Shown here: positions 11,460 through 21,124 of the stretch, piece by piece
Layout of the letters: the number at the start of each line of letters is the position of its first letter
Numbering within the stretch: the first letter of the stretch is position 1
Origin: Hansfordia pulvinata
Taxonomy: Eukaryota > Ascomycota > Sordariomycetes > Xylariales
Length of the DNA stretch: 64,000 nucleotides
Assembly (NCBI GenBank): GCA_006538405.1
Contig: BJKQ01000025.1
Coordinates: 124,001-188,000, forward strand
Direction: 5' to 3'
Notes under the pieces: generated by a model
Told to the model about the DNA's origin: nothing
Seen by the model: only the letters and a program-made list of their open reading frames with translations
Databases searched by the model: none
Program-made: the position numbers and the translations under genes

Positions 11460-13854
11460 ATGGCCACCAGCACCATTTCCCCGTCGAATCCTCCGTTTGC
11501 CAATAACACATCAGAAGCTCCGCTTCTAACAACTCTGAATATCTCCTGGATCCCTGTGGCTGTCCTACCTCCACCCTCAGGCTGGTCACCTGGCGAGTCG
11601 GTACAGCCTGGTCAGCTGTTACATGGATACCCAGGAGTGCTTAAGAGCGTTTGCTCCCGATCAGGGTCCTTTGCCTGGTACCTACTGACCTAATAATGGG
11701 CCTCAACCCAGTATGGGGAACCGGCAGCACGAGCTGCACGGGTGGACGGACGCCTGCGTTCGTGACGCCGGCTTGAACTCCCCCTCCTTCTCCCCCTTCT
11801 CTTCCTCCTCCACTGGGCCACAAGCAGAGGCTGACCGCGCCGACATATAGCACTGACTGGACCGAAGCTGTTAGCGGCGGGCCTGCCGGCTTCCTGGGCA
11901 CGCTCAAACAGATAACAGAAACGAAGGGCGCGTTCACAAGGAAAATCAAAGGCCTAGGTCGCCCTCGATGCCGCCCTCTGCTGTCTCGCATCCAGTGATG
12001 GCGGGATGCCCACGCGTTTCTGCGCCTCCAGCACCGACACCATATGGGGCTCTCGAGCTGCACCGCCTCGGGCATCCCATCATTAACCGGGACAACGCAA
12101 CGAGCAGGGATCGGACAGGCAGTCGCATTAACGGCATCACGCATAGTGCACTGGCCCCCTTTTTACGGTGTATCGAGACGTCGAGATGCAGTTCGCGCGG
12201 ATATCGCTTCTCTCCGACGAGTGTAGCCCTACCTCACCGAAGACCGTCGAAGACATCACTTAAAGTGCCTAACACACTTTACGTCTGTACAGCGACTTAG
12301 CGACCACACCTTGAGGGACATGTAATGTCAGCGCAACACGTGGGCGGCAAGTTGCGTCATTCGCCAGTGCAATGCGCCGCCCACGAGCCGCGCTGCACTG
12401 GCAAGTCGCGGGGCCGACTTGTTCCGCTTCTACCTCTCCTCCTCGCGGCCCACGCGCTTCGCGGGACGCCGCGCCAACTGAGCGCGACCATCATTACCAT
12501 TATCATGGCTAGCCCTCGCTCGTCACCCTTCTCAGCGCAGTTGCGGTGGGTCGGCTCGCCAGTCATTCGAGGGCGATAATGGCGAGCGTTAGCATACGAT
12601 CGATAGCCCAAGTGACGGGGACGACCACGAGGGCGACGGGCCAGCCAAATAACGCCGTCGCTACAGCTTCGCCAACCGCCCCCACCGGAATATGGACAGC
12701 CCCGCGAGGCGGCACGGGCGGCATCATTCTGCCGGACGACCCCTTGAAAACAACCTTGCATGTTTATTAAGCCCCCCTTTCACTAGGCCGGCTTCTCCGG
12801 CGAACCGGAAACTTATACGCTTCCAAGGCCTTAGTCAGCGATTTCTACCCCTTAACCTCAGAACACTCTGTCCCACAATCCAGGCCATATGCCCGATCGG
12901 GGGGAACATCCATCCCGTTCGCGGTCAAGGGACGGGTTTTTGGCGGGGGGAGGGGAGTAGAGCGCGAGCCTTCTTCTTCTTTCGTAACCTGGGGAATAAT
13001 CGCGACCCTGCATCTTTTTCCGTGACCAGCCGCTTCCAGGCGCCGACGCTTGCCACGGCGGCTCGGTGGACACATCGAGTGAGGCCGAGGTGGTCGCGAC
13101 CGAAGATCGCCGCGGAAGCAGCTAAGTCTGCAAACATTTTTACCGCATGCCCTCAGCTTCGATCTAGACTGATTGTCGACTTAGTAGGGCGCGGCTGGGA
13201 GATGTGCTTCGCCTTCGATCGTGGGGACAACACTGATCTGTGTAGGTCTCTGAGCATTGGCGGCACTGCGAGAGCGTCCCGCAATTGTACTGGCTCGTTG
13301 CTGTCTTGGAGGCCATTCCGACCTGCTGTGTGATGCAACGCAGCTGGCGCATTCTAAGACCCAGCCCGCGCCGCGTGAACGTCTTCTTTGCGATGGCATT
13401 TGTCTCGACAGACTCACGCCATTCTCTTTACAGGCCGAACCCTTGCTGCAGGGCGTCAACTTGTGGCCTGGCTTTTGCTCTGCACGCGTATCACCGGAAC
13501 CTGCCTTTGGATTTCCACCTCGGAGGCTGTAGCCTTGTAGGAGGGTAAGACGATATGATTGATTTGAATAGGATACACTTGCTCGGCCCAACTTGGAGGA
13601 TGGGAAGCTTCATATATAGCTCATCGTGGTGCACCGAAGCAGATCGCGGCTACATCTGCATCCGAGTACAGTAGCCACGTTCCACCATTGACAAGCTCCA
13701 AAGCTTCAAGCACGTTAGGTACATAGACAGCAAATCAACATCCTTCACGGGGCTTCCAGCAGCCCCCAACTCCAGCTCCTCGACGTGAAATAGCAGGCTC
13801 CCCAAGCAATCGTGCAAAGACATGAGTGGCTTTGATATCATCTCCGGAAGGCTG
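11460..13854. other. Mostly non-coding; doubtful ORF at 11460-11693
   Basis: A plus-strand ATG at 11460 opens 77 codons with a Ser/Pro/Thr-rich start (MATSTISPSNPPFANNTSEA) and is preceded by a C/T-rich stretch, so it may be a first exon or a truncated gene. No in-frame continuation with good splice sites was found. The rest, to the end of the Ulp1-like gene, contains only short competing frames. Confidence 0.25.
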
Positions 13855-16560
13855 TCAGACTCTATTCTTACCCCATGCCAAGTCCCATGCATCGCGAGCG
13901 GCAGCTACCTTGTGGATACAGTACCGGAAGATTAGCAACGAGGCTATCGAGTCGGCGTACGCATCAGCCACCTCCTTCGTGATGTCTGCGAGGATTGGCA
14001 CTGTACCGGTTGACTCGAGATCGCATTGCGCAGCGAGCCCTTGTATACGTTCTGCTTGTCTCGTAAAGAGCTGGATGGACTTTTGAATCGACACGTCACT
14101 CTTCTGCGGGCGGAGAATCTCCTCGCCATGCGAGCTAACAAGTTGGAGGGCGCTTTCCACGCTCTTCTGCAATTTTTGACGTCGCCACGTTGTACGAGCC
14201 TTGCATGCCTGCTTGTCCATTGTTAATGCGTATGAGATCTTGTCCTCGACGGCGCGGGCGAAGTCTCGAACTGCCAGGTGGCAGCGTACAAGACTCGCAG
14301 TGTCGTTCTGAAACCGGTCGACATCCGCTTGCCAAGACGCTGCCAAATGCCCAGTAGGTTGAATTGGAAGACACGGAGAAGCTTTCTGGGGATCAAAGAA
14401 AGCTGCTGCATCTAAGGGTAGGACTTTCTGGGTCTCGAACGGCAGGATGAAGCGGCTTGCGTAGTAACCGCGCAGACCAGATGCGGGTGGCAGGAGTCGA
14501 AGAGGGGGCTCCTGCGTCTGCGGTGACATGCTAGACGACTGGAGAATCAAGTCCATGAATGCAAGGACGTAAAGGGCGCAGTCATTACTGCCCGGTCTTT
14601 GTTGCGCCGCGGGAACGTGCGTCACCCGAAACTCTGCAGGGCCTGACTCGGAGAGCCCATTCAGGAACAGCCTCACGCCGTTGATAGCATCTCTCAGGTC
14701 AAAAGAGTCTCTAAGACTGTCGGCGATCACCAGGGCAGCGGATGGCTGGTGCCAGTAGGCGAGAATCCAATGAACCTTCTTGACGTGTAAAGGGAAGAAC
14801 ATGTATCGTTTAGTCAGAAGCTTGCTTCGATAGGCGTCCGAGACACGACAAGCGTGGGCAGTCACTAAAGGATCGATAAGCTCTGCGTCGTCTGGTAGGC
14901 GCTGTCGCATGAGTTTGATGAAGACGGCACCGGGTATCATGGATCCGGGAGTGCAGATCGTTTGCAGGGTTTCTTGAAATTCGACCAAGGCGTTACTCGG
15001 AGTGGAGGTTTGCGACGTGTTGCGCGCACACAGGTCGATTGTCGATTGCACTTCCGAATGAGCGTCCTCCTCACGTGCACGCTTCTGTGGTATGCTTTTC
15101 GCAGGGTATAGTGGGGAAATGCTGCGTGATACGTCTGCCTTCAAGTCCCGAGCCCCATTGTTCTTAGATCCCGTTGTATTGGGCTTCGACTTGTTAGAGA
15201 GGGTCGGCGTGGGCGCGGCGTGGTGAATTGGCTTCGAGCTCCCTGGGAGAGTTGGCAGGGCCCGTGATGGGGAGGTGACTGTGCCTGGGTCGGCGTGATG
15301 ATCTGGCTCTGATGGCAGAGGCGAGCCCAATTCTAGCGAGAAGCCATCTGTGTTCTCTCCATAAGGGGGCTCAGATAACACATGGCGACCTTGTTCGGGG
15401 CTGGTGGCGGGTGAGTCGTCGGGTTCTTCCTCGGGATCAGGTCCCATCATCTCATCAGATCCGTCGGAGCTGAGTGCGTCGGCTCCCGTCTCGCTCCTGG
15501 ATCCTTGGGTGTCGTTGCTTGCGCCGTGGGCCTCCTGTGTATCGTGTGCATAGCCGTCGTTCTCTGCGGCATCGGTTTGCTCTGTGCTGCTCGTCTGGCC
15601 CGCGGGAGCTGCTTCGCCGAGAGAGCTGGTGGGGGCCTCTGCGACCATCTCCTCGGCAGCAGCGAGGAGATCGCGGCGTGAAAGCTGGATGAAGTCGTCG
15701 CCTGTGTATTTACGCCGACGCCAGGCAAGCGTCTCGGCCTTTCTGGAAACCATGACGAGAAACAGAAGGCCATCCGGGACACTGTCCTGGCTTGTGCCTG
15801 TCTTTCGGCCCCTCTCTCGCACCCACCTGCGGTAGAAAGTGACAAGATCTTCTATGGTGCCGCGTCTTTTCATGGTTTCCGAGCCAAGGCATAGCCAAGG
15901 GCACCACGAATTGTGGAAGCCCAAGTTGTGCTCCAGGCTTGCGACGGCCCGTACCTCGCGTTTCGACATGTTGTTGACCACCTTGCTAAAGTGGTGGAGA
16001 GCAACAGTGTCGACCACCTGACGGAGAGAAGTTTTTCCTAGAGAAATGGGAAGATCGGACTGGCCAGCGTGCTCTTCAAGCAGCTTTCCCAGTATCCATG
16101 CAGTGAAAGACAGCGGTGGTAGTCTGGATTGAGTGGCTTGCAGGTGGGTGAGAGCCCCCGTCCGGTACATGGCAGCTAATTCTTCCCAAAGACGAAGCTC
16201 ATGGCTGCTGTGAAGGCCGACAACACGCTGAAAGTTGTCCAGCCCTTTCTGGTAGTGGGCCCGTTGGACCGTTGAAACAAGTGGTTCGTCACTTTGGACT
16301 AAGACATCAGGGGGCTCCAATACTGGCTGGGACTGCGGGCCGGTCTGGGTCTCGTCTCCTTCTGTGGATGGGACGGGTCGGCTGGCATGACTGGATGCCG
16401 TGGATCTGGGGAAACTGGCACTGTCTGAATCATCGTTGTCGCTGTCGTTGTCCGTGTCGTCGTCGGGCTGGTCGCTGCGAGAGCTGGGCGTCGGGCGGAG
16501 CGGGGCAGGCGTATCGGGTGGGCGCGAGCGGGTCGCAGCGCGGGTCCTCCTGGGGCTCAT
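13855..16560 (-). CDS. Ulp1-like (C48 family) cysteine protease domain protein
   Basis: Single uninterrupted frame of 901 residues. C48 proteases of the Ulp1/SENP type remove SUMO or related modifiers. Residues 1-100 are Arg/Pro/Ser- and Asp-rich and look disordered. Residues about 110-310 form a folded helical region with Trp-rich motifs (HNSWCPWLCLG). Another acidic Ser/Thr-rich linker follows (about 320-500). The protease domain is at about 520-700: HWILAYW gives His597, VIADSLRD gives Asp614, and QQRPGSNDCALYVL gives Gln653/654 and Cys661, the expected His-Asp-Gln-Cys order. The C-terminal 170 residues are helical. A basic stretch (PQKRAREE) could be a nuclear signal. Similar domains occur both in host SUMO pathways and in some DNA transposons; no terminal repeats or transposase were seen here. 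The substrate is unknown. Confidence 0.75.
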   Translation of the reverse strand: MSPRRTRAATRSRPPDTPAPLRPTPSSRSDQPDDDTDNDSDNDDSDSASFPRSTASSHASRPVPSTEGDETQTGPQSQPVLEPPDVLVQSDEPLVSTVQRAHYQKGLDNFQRVVGLHSSHELRLWEELAAMYRTGALTHLQATQSRLPPLSFTAWILGKLLEEHAGQSDLPISLGKTSLRQVVDTVALHHFSKVVNNMSKREVRAVASLEHNLGFHNSWCPWLCLGSETMKRRGTIEDLVTFYRRWVRERGRKTGTSQDSVPDGLLFLVMVSRKAETLAWRRRKYTGDDFIQLSRRDLLAAAEEMVAEAPTSSLGEAAPAGQTSSTEQTDAAENDGYAHDTQEAHGASNDTQGSRSETGADALSSDGSDEMMGPDPEEEPDDSPATSPEQGRHVLSEPPYGENTDGFSLELGSPLPSEPDHHADPGTVTSPSRALPTLPGSSKPIHHAAPTPTLSNKSKPNTTGSKNNGARDLKADVSRSISPLYPAKSIPQKRAREEDAHSEVQSTIDLCARNTSQTSTPSNALVEFQETLQTICTPGSMIPGAVFIKLMRQRLPDDAELIDPLVTAHACRVSDAYRSKLLTKRYMFFPLHVKKVHWILAYWHQPSAALVIADSLRDSFDLRDAINGVRLFLNGLSESGPAEFRVTHVPAAQQRPGSNDCALYVLAFMDLILQSSSMSPQTQEPPLRLLPPASGLRGYYASRFILPFETQKVLPLDAAAFFDPQKASPCLPIQPTGHLAASWQADVDRFQNDTASLVRCHLAVRDFARAVEDKISYALTMDKQACKARTTWRRQKLQKSVESALQLVSSHGEEILRPQKSDVSIQKSIQLFTRQAERIQGLAAQCDLESTGTVPILADITKEVADAYADSIASLLIFRYCIHKVAAARDAWDLAWGKNRV

Positions 16561-18130
16561 GTTGAGCGAGATGTGATAGAATGCGTTGAGTGGATGGTCT
16601 GGCGCATTCTGCGGTGATGAATTGGCGGAGAAGTGAAGGTGGAGTGAGCGATGAGAGGGGTCCTTCGACAGATGCCAGGCCTGGAGACCGGCGGCTGCTC
16701 AACAGTCCAACTCATTGCGAGTCTGCGTTTCGTGTACTTTGGCATGTGCGCAAAGGTGGGTGGCGCCTGCCTCACAAGCTCGTTGAGAAGAGAAGCGTCG
16801 GGTGCGATGGAGGAAGGTGGGGGGGTCCCTCGGTACCTGCACGTAGGGGCGGAAGCTCCCCATTGTCCAAGTACCGACTACGAGTACGCAGCACGGCCGT
16901 GTGCAGACGGTTGAATCGGTGATGACTGCCTGTCGACGAGACTGCACCGGGAAGTCAGGTTGAATGGCTGCGTCCTGTATATGTGCGTGGGTGTGCCCGT
17001 GGGTGTGCCCGTGGGTGTGATTGCGCGCGTTTGCGTTGGTCGACGACAAATGACAGCGGGAACCGCGATAGCTCAAGCTGTGCAAGTATAGTTTGCGAGT
17101 CGCGGCGCGAGTGCCTGGCTTGGACTGCTGATGAGCTGTCGTTTGCAGCCTGGCTTGAGAATCCATCAGGACGGCCGGGCACGGCGGCATGTGAGCGCGA
17201 TGCATCGCCCAAGTAGGTGCGTGATCCAATATCGGTCGATCGAGCATCTGCTAACTAATAATATCCGGGCTACACCATGTGATAAGTGTATCAATGCCTG
17301 TAGGCCAAGTCATGACGCGTCGTTCGCATCGCGTCGGGCACGCGTTATGTCCTCGCCCGCCCCGCAGATCAAGCGACGCGTAAAGTGAAAGCAGGCACAA
17401 CTGGGATCCCAAGGGTCCTGGAAGCGCATTTTACAGCACAAAACCCTCCTGACAGCGACACGTGCACTTCAGAAACGCGTCGCGGGCGGACTGTGAGTGA
17501 CAGCTAACCTCGTTGCCGGGGACCTCGACGACATCCCTGTTTGCCGTTGTGTCATTGCGCCCGCTGCGTGCAGTTACGTATGTGTTGTGCCAAGTCGCAC
17601 TCGGATCTCGTTACCTGCGAGTGTAGTCTTTGGGCCTCACACCAGAATTGAGCCCTGGAAGTACATCGTGAGCTGCCAAGACGACGTGGGCCGCCTAGGT
17701 TAGACCCTTATGGCGTGGCTCTTGGGCTCGCTTGCAAGACCGACCGCGACTGCGGTGGCATAAGAGGGCTGTATCGTCCGAGCCTTAAGGTGCTTGTCAG
17801 CCTCAGTGTGCGGAGGCTGCGTTCGAAACGCCATCGTGTCACGTCGAGCTACTCAGTCGGTTGGAACCCACGAGGGCTAAGCATCTCGCAGCTAAGCAGC
17901 GGTAATCTGATCGCGGCATCGGCCATCACGGCGGCCGTTGGTCGGCTTCTTGACGCGGTATACGGAAGCGCTTCCACCCGAAAGAACATTGTGCAAAGCG
18001 CCACCAGTCGTGGTACGGGTGATTATCGTGAAATCTCGGGCGACTCGTGTCGGCGCCTCGAGAAGGGCGTCCTGGAGGGTTAAGCACTCCTCGACACGGT
18101 CCCTGTGTCGTGCAAGACTTCAACTGTACA
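16561..18130. other. Intergenic, no gene seen
   Basis: This is the upstream region of the Ulp1-like gene and beyond. It holds the short 12-bp tandem repeat listed separately and otherwise only short frames without coding character. Confidence 0.4.
16986..17021. repeat. 12-bp tandem repeat, three units
   Basis: CGTGGGTGTGCC is repeated at 16986, 16998 and 17010, the last unit ending in AT. It lies about 430 bases upstream of the start of the Ulp1-like gene. No function evident. Confidence 0.8.
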
Positions 18131-18132
18131 GG

Positions 18133-18708
18133 TCATCTCGAGTAACCTCTTGTTAAAGGGGCATATAGTGCGCCAGCATGGCCGGCATTTCCCGAGTCTG
18201 AAAGTGCCGTCACGAAATTAAGTACCGAATAATTGGTATAGATCGCTACCAAGGCCTCGTAAGTGATATGTTGATAAAAGGCGGTAAGCGGAAGGATTGG
18301 ATGTCCCTTCCGGAAGAGCTCCATCCATGGACGCCTTGAAGATGCTGGGTTCGTCGGTGCGTACGCGGCCGTCGGCAGACTTAATATTGAACGTCTGAAG
18401 GGAGCTTGCGTTATCAACGAGGTCGAGAGCAGAAGACTTAAGGAAAGCCTTCACAGCGCCGCTCAGCGCCGTCTCTTAAAAGCAACGAGGACAGGGTGCA
18501 CAGTCGCTGCCTTTCGGCACGCCTGCGCTTTAGTACCCTTCTTGCCTGATTCGGACTGGCTTCTTCCAAAATTTGGAGCATTCTTCCAAAATTTGGAACA
18601 TTCTCCCAACTTTTGGAGTATCCTTCTAAATTTTGGAAATTTAGGAATATGGCCTTTAAGCGGCCATAGCAACCTTATACGTCGGAGAAGATCGAAAAGC
18701 TTTAACAT
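18133..18708 (-). pseudogene. Coding-like remnant, unidentified
   Basis: Two adjacent minus-strand frames look protein-like: 18708-18463 (Lys/Arg-rich, with RRIRLLWPLKGHIP near its start) and 18454-18218 (78 codons from an ATG, with SADGRVRTDEPSIFKASMDG). They are separated by stops and no intron joins them cleanly. The first frame runs through the 20-bp tandem repeat at 18561-18640, which argues against it being a conserved protein. It may be a decayed element or gene; no family was recognised. Confidence 0.3.
18561..18640. repeat. 20-bp tandem repeat with near-palindromic core, four units
   Basis: Four units of exactly 20 bp start at 18561, 18581, 18601 and 18621. Units 1 and 2 differ at one position; units 3 and 4 have diverged more. 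Each carries a near-palindrome of the type CCAAAATTTGG, so the array can also pair with itself. The period is not a multiple of three. Confidence 0.9.
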
Positions 18709-19098
18709 AACTGCGTGAGCGACGTTTTAATGATTGTTCATTACATCGCGGTCCTTTCAATTTATATACAATCTCGGCCTGTTACGGGGGCGATGCTGCA
18801 TAAAGGGAGCGCTTCCTCGGTGCTGGCCGTCCTCTTTATCGATGGACGATGCGATACGGCACTCATAAGCAAGGTGGGCGGCGGCACGGTCGCAACTCGC
18901 GCGCGCTTCACGAAACGGTCACGATGAGTTATAATACACAGCACAGGCACAGACTTGTATGCGCGGTCGAGATTATCCCGATCATGTCTGGAACGAGATG
19001 AGCTCTCCTGATACGAATGCCTCGTTTCTTGACATACCCTCCCACAGGCCCTGGGAGCTCTTAGCGCCGTCACAACGGACTGCTGCTGCTGCTGCTGC

Positions 19099-20055
19099 CT
19101 ACGCCAGCGTTAATAGTGCTGGTCGATAGGGCAACAAATCGTAGGTGGTGCCATCCGAGCCTGGATCGCGGCCCTGGTACAGGAGTTGCAGGTTGCACGC
19201 GTCGACCTCCATTGTCTGATCCGCACCGCTCCTCACCAGCTCGCCATGGCTGATATCGCGAGTCCAGTCCACTCCAGTGTTGGCTAGCCCGGCGAAAGGC
19301 GCGGACTCGTCGCCCGCCTGCACCGTCCAAGCCCCGTCCAGGCTGTCCGCCGTGAAGCTCCTAAAGTACCTCCCGTTACTGCCGATGGCCTCGACCAACA
19401 TGAGGTACCTGGTCTGGCCCGCTAGCTTGTAGACCTGCACCGCCTCGAACAGGTTCTCGCGCGTGTCGCTCAGGACCGTCTCGAAGCCCGTGCCGAAGTC
19501 GCCCGGGAAGTCCCCGATGGGCATGCTAGCGCGGTAGATGTTGCCGTTGTCGCCGGCGAAGAAGAGGTACATGTTGGCGTCGTCGGCGATGAGCGTCTGG
19601 TCAATGGGGCCCGTGCCGCCGTCGCCGAGGGACCCCGAGAACAGCGGCTGCGCGTCGGACCAGCCGTCGGCGTTTGCGGGGTCGGTCGAGGTGCGGTAGC
19701 AGAAGGCGACCTGGCACCACTGGTAGGCGAGGATCCAGGTCGAGGCGGGAGCAAAGTAAAAGAGCGTGGGGGCGACGGCCCCGTAACGCATGGCGTTCTG
19801 GGAGGCGCCGGCCAGTTCCGACAAGTCGGACACGAGGCCAAAGTTCATCGACCCATAGCTGGTGGCCGTGTCGTGGGTCGAGGCGTACACGAGTTGCTGC
19901 CCCTCATACGGCGCGACGGTGAAGTCCTTGAGCGCCACCCACCCGGACGCGGGCTCGGCAAGGGGGCCCGAGGACGTCCAGCTGTACGAGGAAGGCAGGT
20001 CGCATTGCGCGGCGGCCAGGCTCGCGGCCAGAACGGGGACAGAGCAAAGCTTCAT
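19099..20055 (-). CDS. GH62 alpha-L-arabinofuranosidase, secreted
   Basis: GH62 enzymes remove arabinose side chains from arabinoxylan outside the cell. Single exon, 318 residues. Residues 1-17 are a signal peptide ([17 protein letters not shown]), and the catalytic domain fills the rest; there is no carbohydrate-binding module. Family stretches are clear: [56 protein letters not shown] and [12 protein letters not shown]. Asp44, Asp152 and Glu204 sit in KDFT, PIDQT and LFEAVQ, with the spacing of the catalytic base, pKa modulator and catalytic acid known in this family. A TATA-like box (20122-20128, minus strand) lies about 70 bases upstream of the ATG. It is divergent from a GH10 xylanase gene about 1.07 kb away, and the two substrates match, so co-regulation is plausible. 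Confidence 0.95.
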   Translation of the reverse strand: MKLCSVPVLAASLAAAQCDLPSSYSWTSSGPLAEPASGWVALKDFTVAPYEGQQLVYASTHDTATSYGSMNFGLVSDLSELAGASQNAMRYGAVAPTLFYFAPASTWILAYQWCQVAFCYRTSTDPANADGWSDAQPLFSGSLGDGGTGPIDQTLIADDANMYLFFAGDNGNIYRASMPIGDFPGDFGTGFETVLSDTRENLFEAVQVYKLAGQTRYLMLVEAIGSNGRYFRSFTADSLDGAWTVQAGDESAPFAGLANTGVDWTRDISHGELVRSGADQTMEVDACNLQLLYQGRDPGSDGTTYDLLPYRPALLTLA

Positions 20056-20121
20056 GGTCGTCGTCGTGTTCCCTGGAAATGCAGGGCCAACACCTGAGTG
20101 TTTTCAGAGGGCCGGGCACTG

Positions 20122-20128
20122 ATTTATA
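20122..20128 (-). promoter_or_regulatory. TATA-like box of the GH62 gene
   Basis: On the minus strand the sequence reads TATAAAT, about 70 bases upstream of the GH62 ATG at 20055. Position and sequence suit a core promoter. Confidence 0.55.
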
Positions 20129-20237
20129 CCAGCCATTTTCCAGCAACAGACGCTTGCGAGTCGAAAGGGAAGGCGCCCAAGGTAGTACCGGTATAGTTGT
20201 GCCTTCCTCACGACTTCTTTCCTGCAGGCTTGTTCCA

Positions 20238-20243
20238 GGCTAG
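20238..20243 (+). promoter_or_regulatory. GGCTAG, possible XlnR/Xyr1-type site
   Basis: Fungal xylanase activators of the XlnR/Xyr1 type bind GGCTAR-like sequences. One such hexamer lies in the region shared by the GH62 and GH10 genes, about 180 bases upstream of the GH62 ATG. A second weaker match (GGCTAT on the minus strand) lies near 20454-20459. Single hexamers arise often by chance, so this is only suggestive. Confidence 0.25.
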
Positions 20244-20296
20244 TATATATGTGGTTTCGGACGCTTTCCCTCCGATAATCCGGGGCCGAAGGGGCG

Positions 20297-20482
20297 AATC
20301 AACTCGGTCGCTTCCACCCCGAAAACAGCGGAGGGCCGGGCTCCGACACTCCGCATGGGACGGCGAGTCTGGCGGCCCCTCCCGAGTCTCCGGGGTCAAA
20401 AGGGTCAGTTGAATCGGTCGGTTCCGCCTCGAGGACAACGGAGAGCGGGCTCCGATAGCCGGTATGGGACGAAAAAGGCGGG
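20297..20482. repeat. Diverged direct duplication between GH62 and GH10
   Basis: About 75 bases starting at 20297 (TCGGTCGCTTCC...GGGCTCCGAC...TGGGACG) recur in diverged form from about 20409 (TCGGTCGGTTCC...GGGCTCCGAT...TGGGACG). The spacing is about 112 bases. Many differences are transitions. No coding frame explains it. Confidence 0.65.
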
Positions 20483-20781
20483 GGTTCAAACGCGATCTAA
20501 TTCAGCGCGACCGAGTGCGAACCGAATGGACGCGAAGTACCGACTCAGGATCTGAAGAGGCCATATGGCGTGGCAGAAGATCAATTCTCCAGATCCGAGG
20601 TGTCGGCGCGGGATTGGTTCTCCGTCTGGTTGAATATGGCGGCGGTCTGTCCTGCTGCGTGCGTCTCGTGTCGGGCCGAAGTAGGGAGGGTTCACCGGTG
20701 GTCTTCTTGGTATATTCTCATAATTACACATGTTGTCGCAGTTACCCTTCGCATCAGTCTCTCTCTTGGTTGGTCTTTCAG

Positions 20782-20857
20782 AGGCAGTGTTAAGCGCACC
20801 AATCAGGTGGTCGTCTGAAAGGTAGTGTCAAGCGCGCCAGTCGCGTCGTCGTCCGAG
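20782..20857. repeat. 38-bp direct duplication
   Basis: AGGCAGTGTTAAGCGCACCA at 20782 is followed 38 bases later by AGGTAGTGTCAAGCGCGCCA at 20820, with similarity continuing to GTCGTC(T/C)GA in both. Nearly all differences are C/T or G/A. It lies about 300 bases upstream of the GH10 gene. Confidence 0.7.
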
Positions 20858-21124
20858 GCCACCCTTACACCGATATCAACGACCGAGAGTGTGCTTCGGC
20901 GATGGAGGCTCCGTGTTTCCTTCAGCTCCACCGAATGCAACGGCGTCATCAGTAGGTAGGTGCTTGCTGTCGACGGAGCACAATGGCTTCATTGACGAAG
21001 CTGAACAGGCCCTGAAATAGCGACAGCATCTCGGCCATTTCCCTTTCTCTTGCCTCCCTTAATCGATACACCCTCAAGATCATCACCGTCACCTTTTCAG
21101 CCAGAGAGCATCCAGCATTTCTTG

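Noticed and set aside
11641..12144. 167-codon minus-strand frame
   Set aside because: Low-complexity Gly/Arg-rich stretches, alternative start and no splice or promoter support; open probably because of G+C content.
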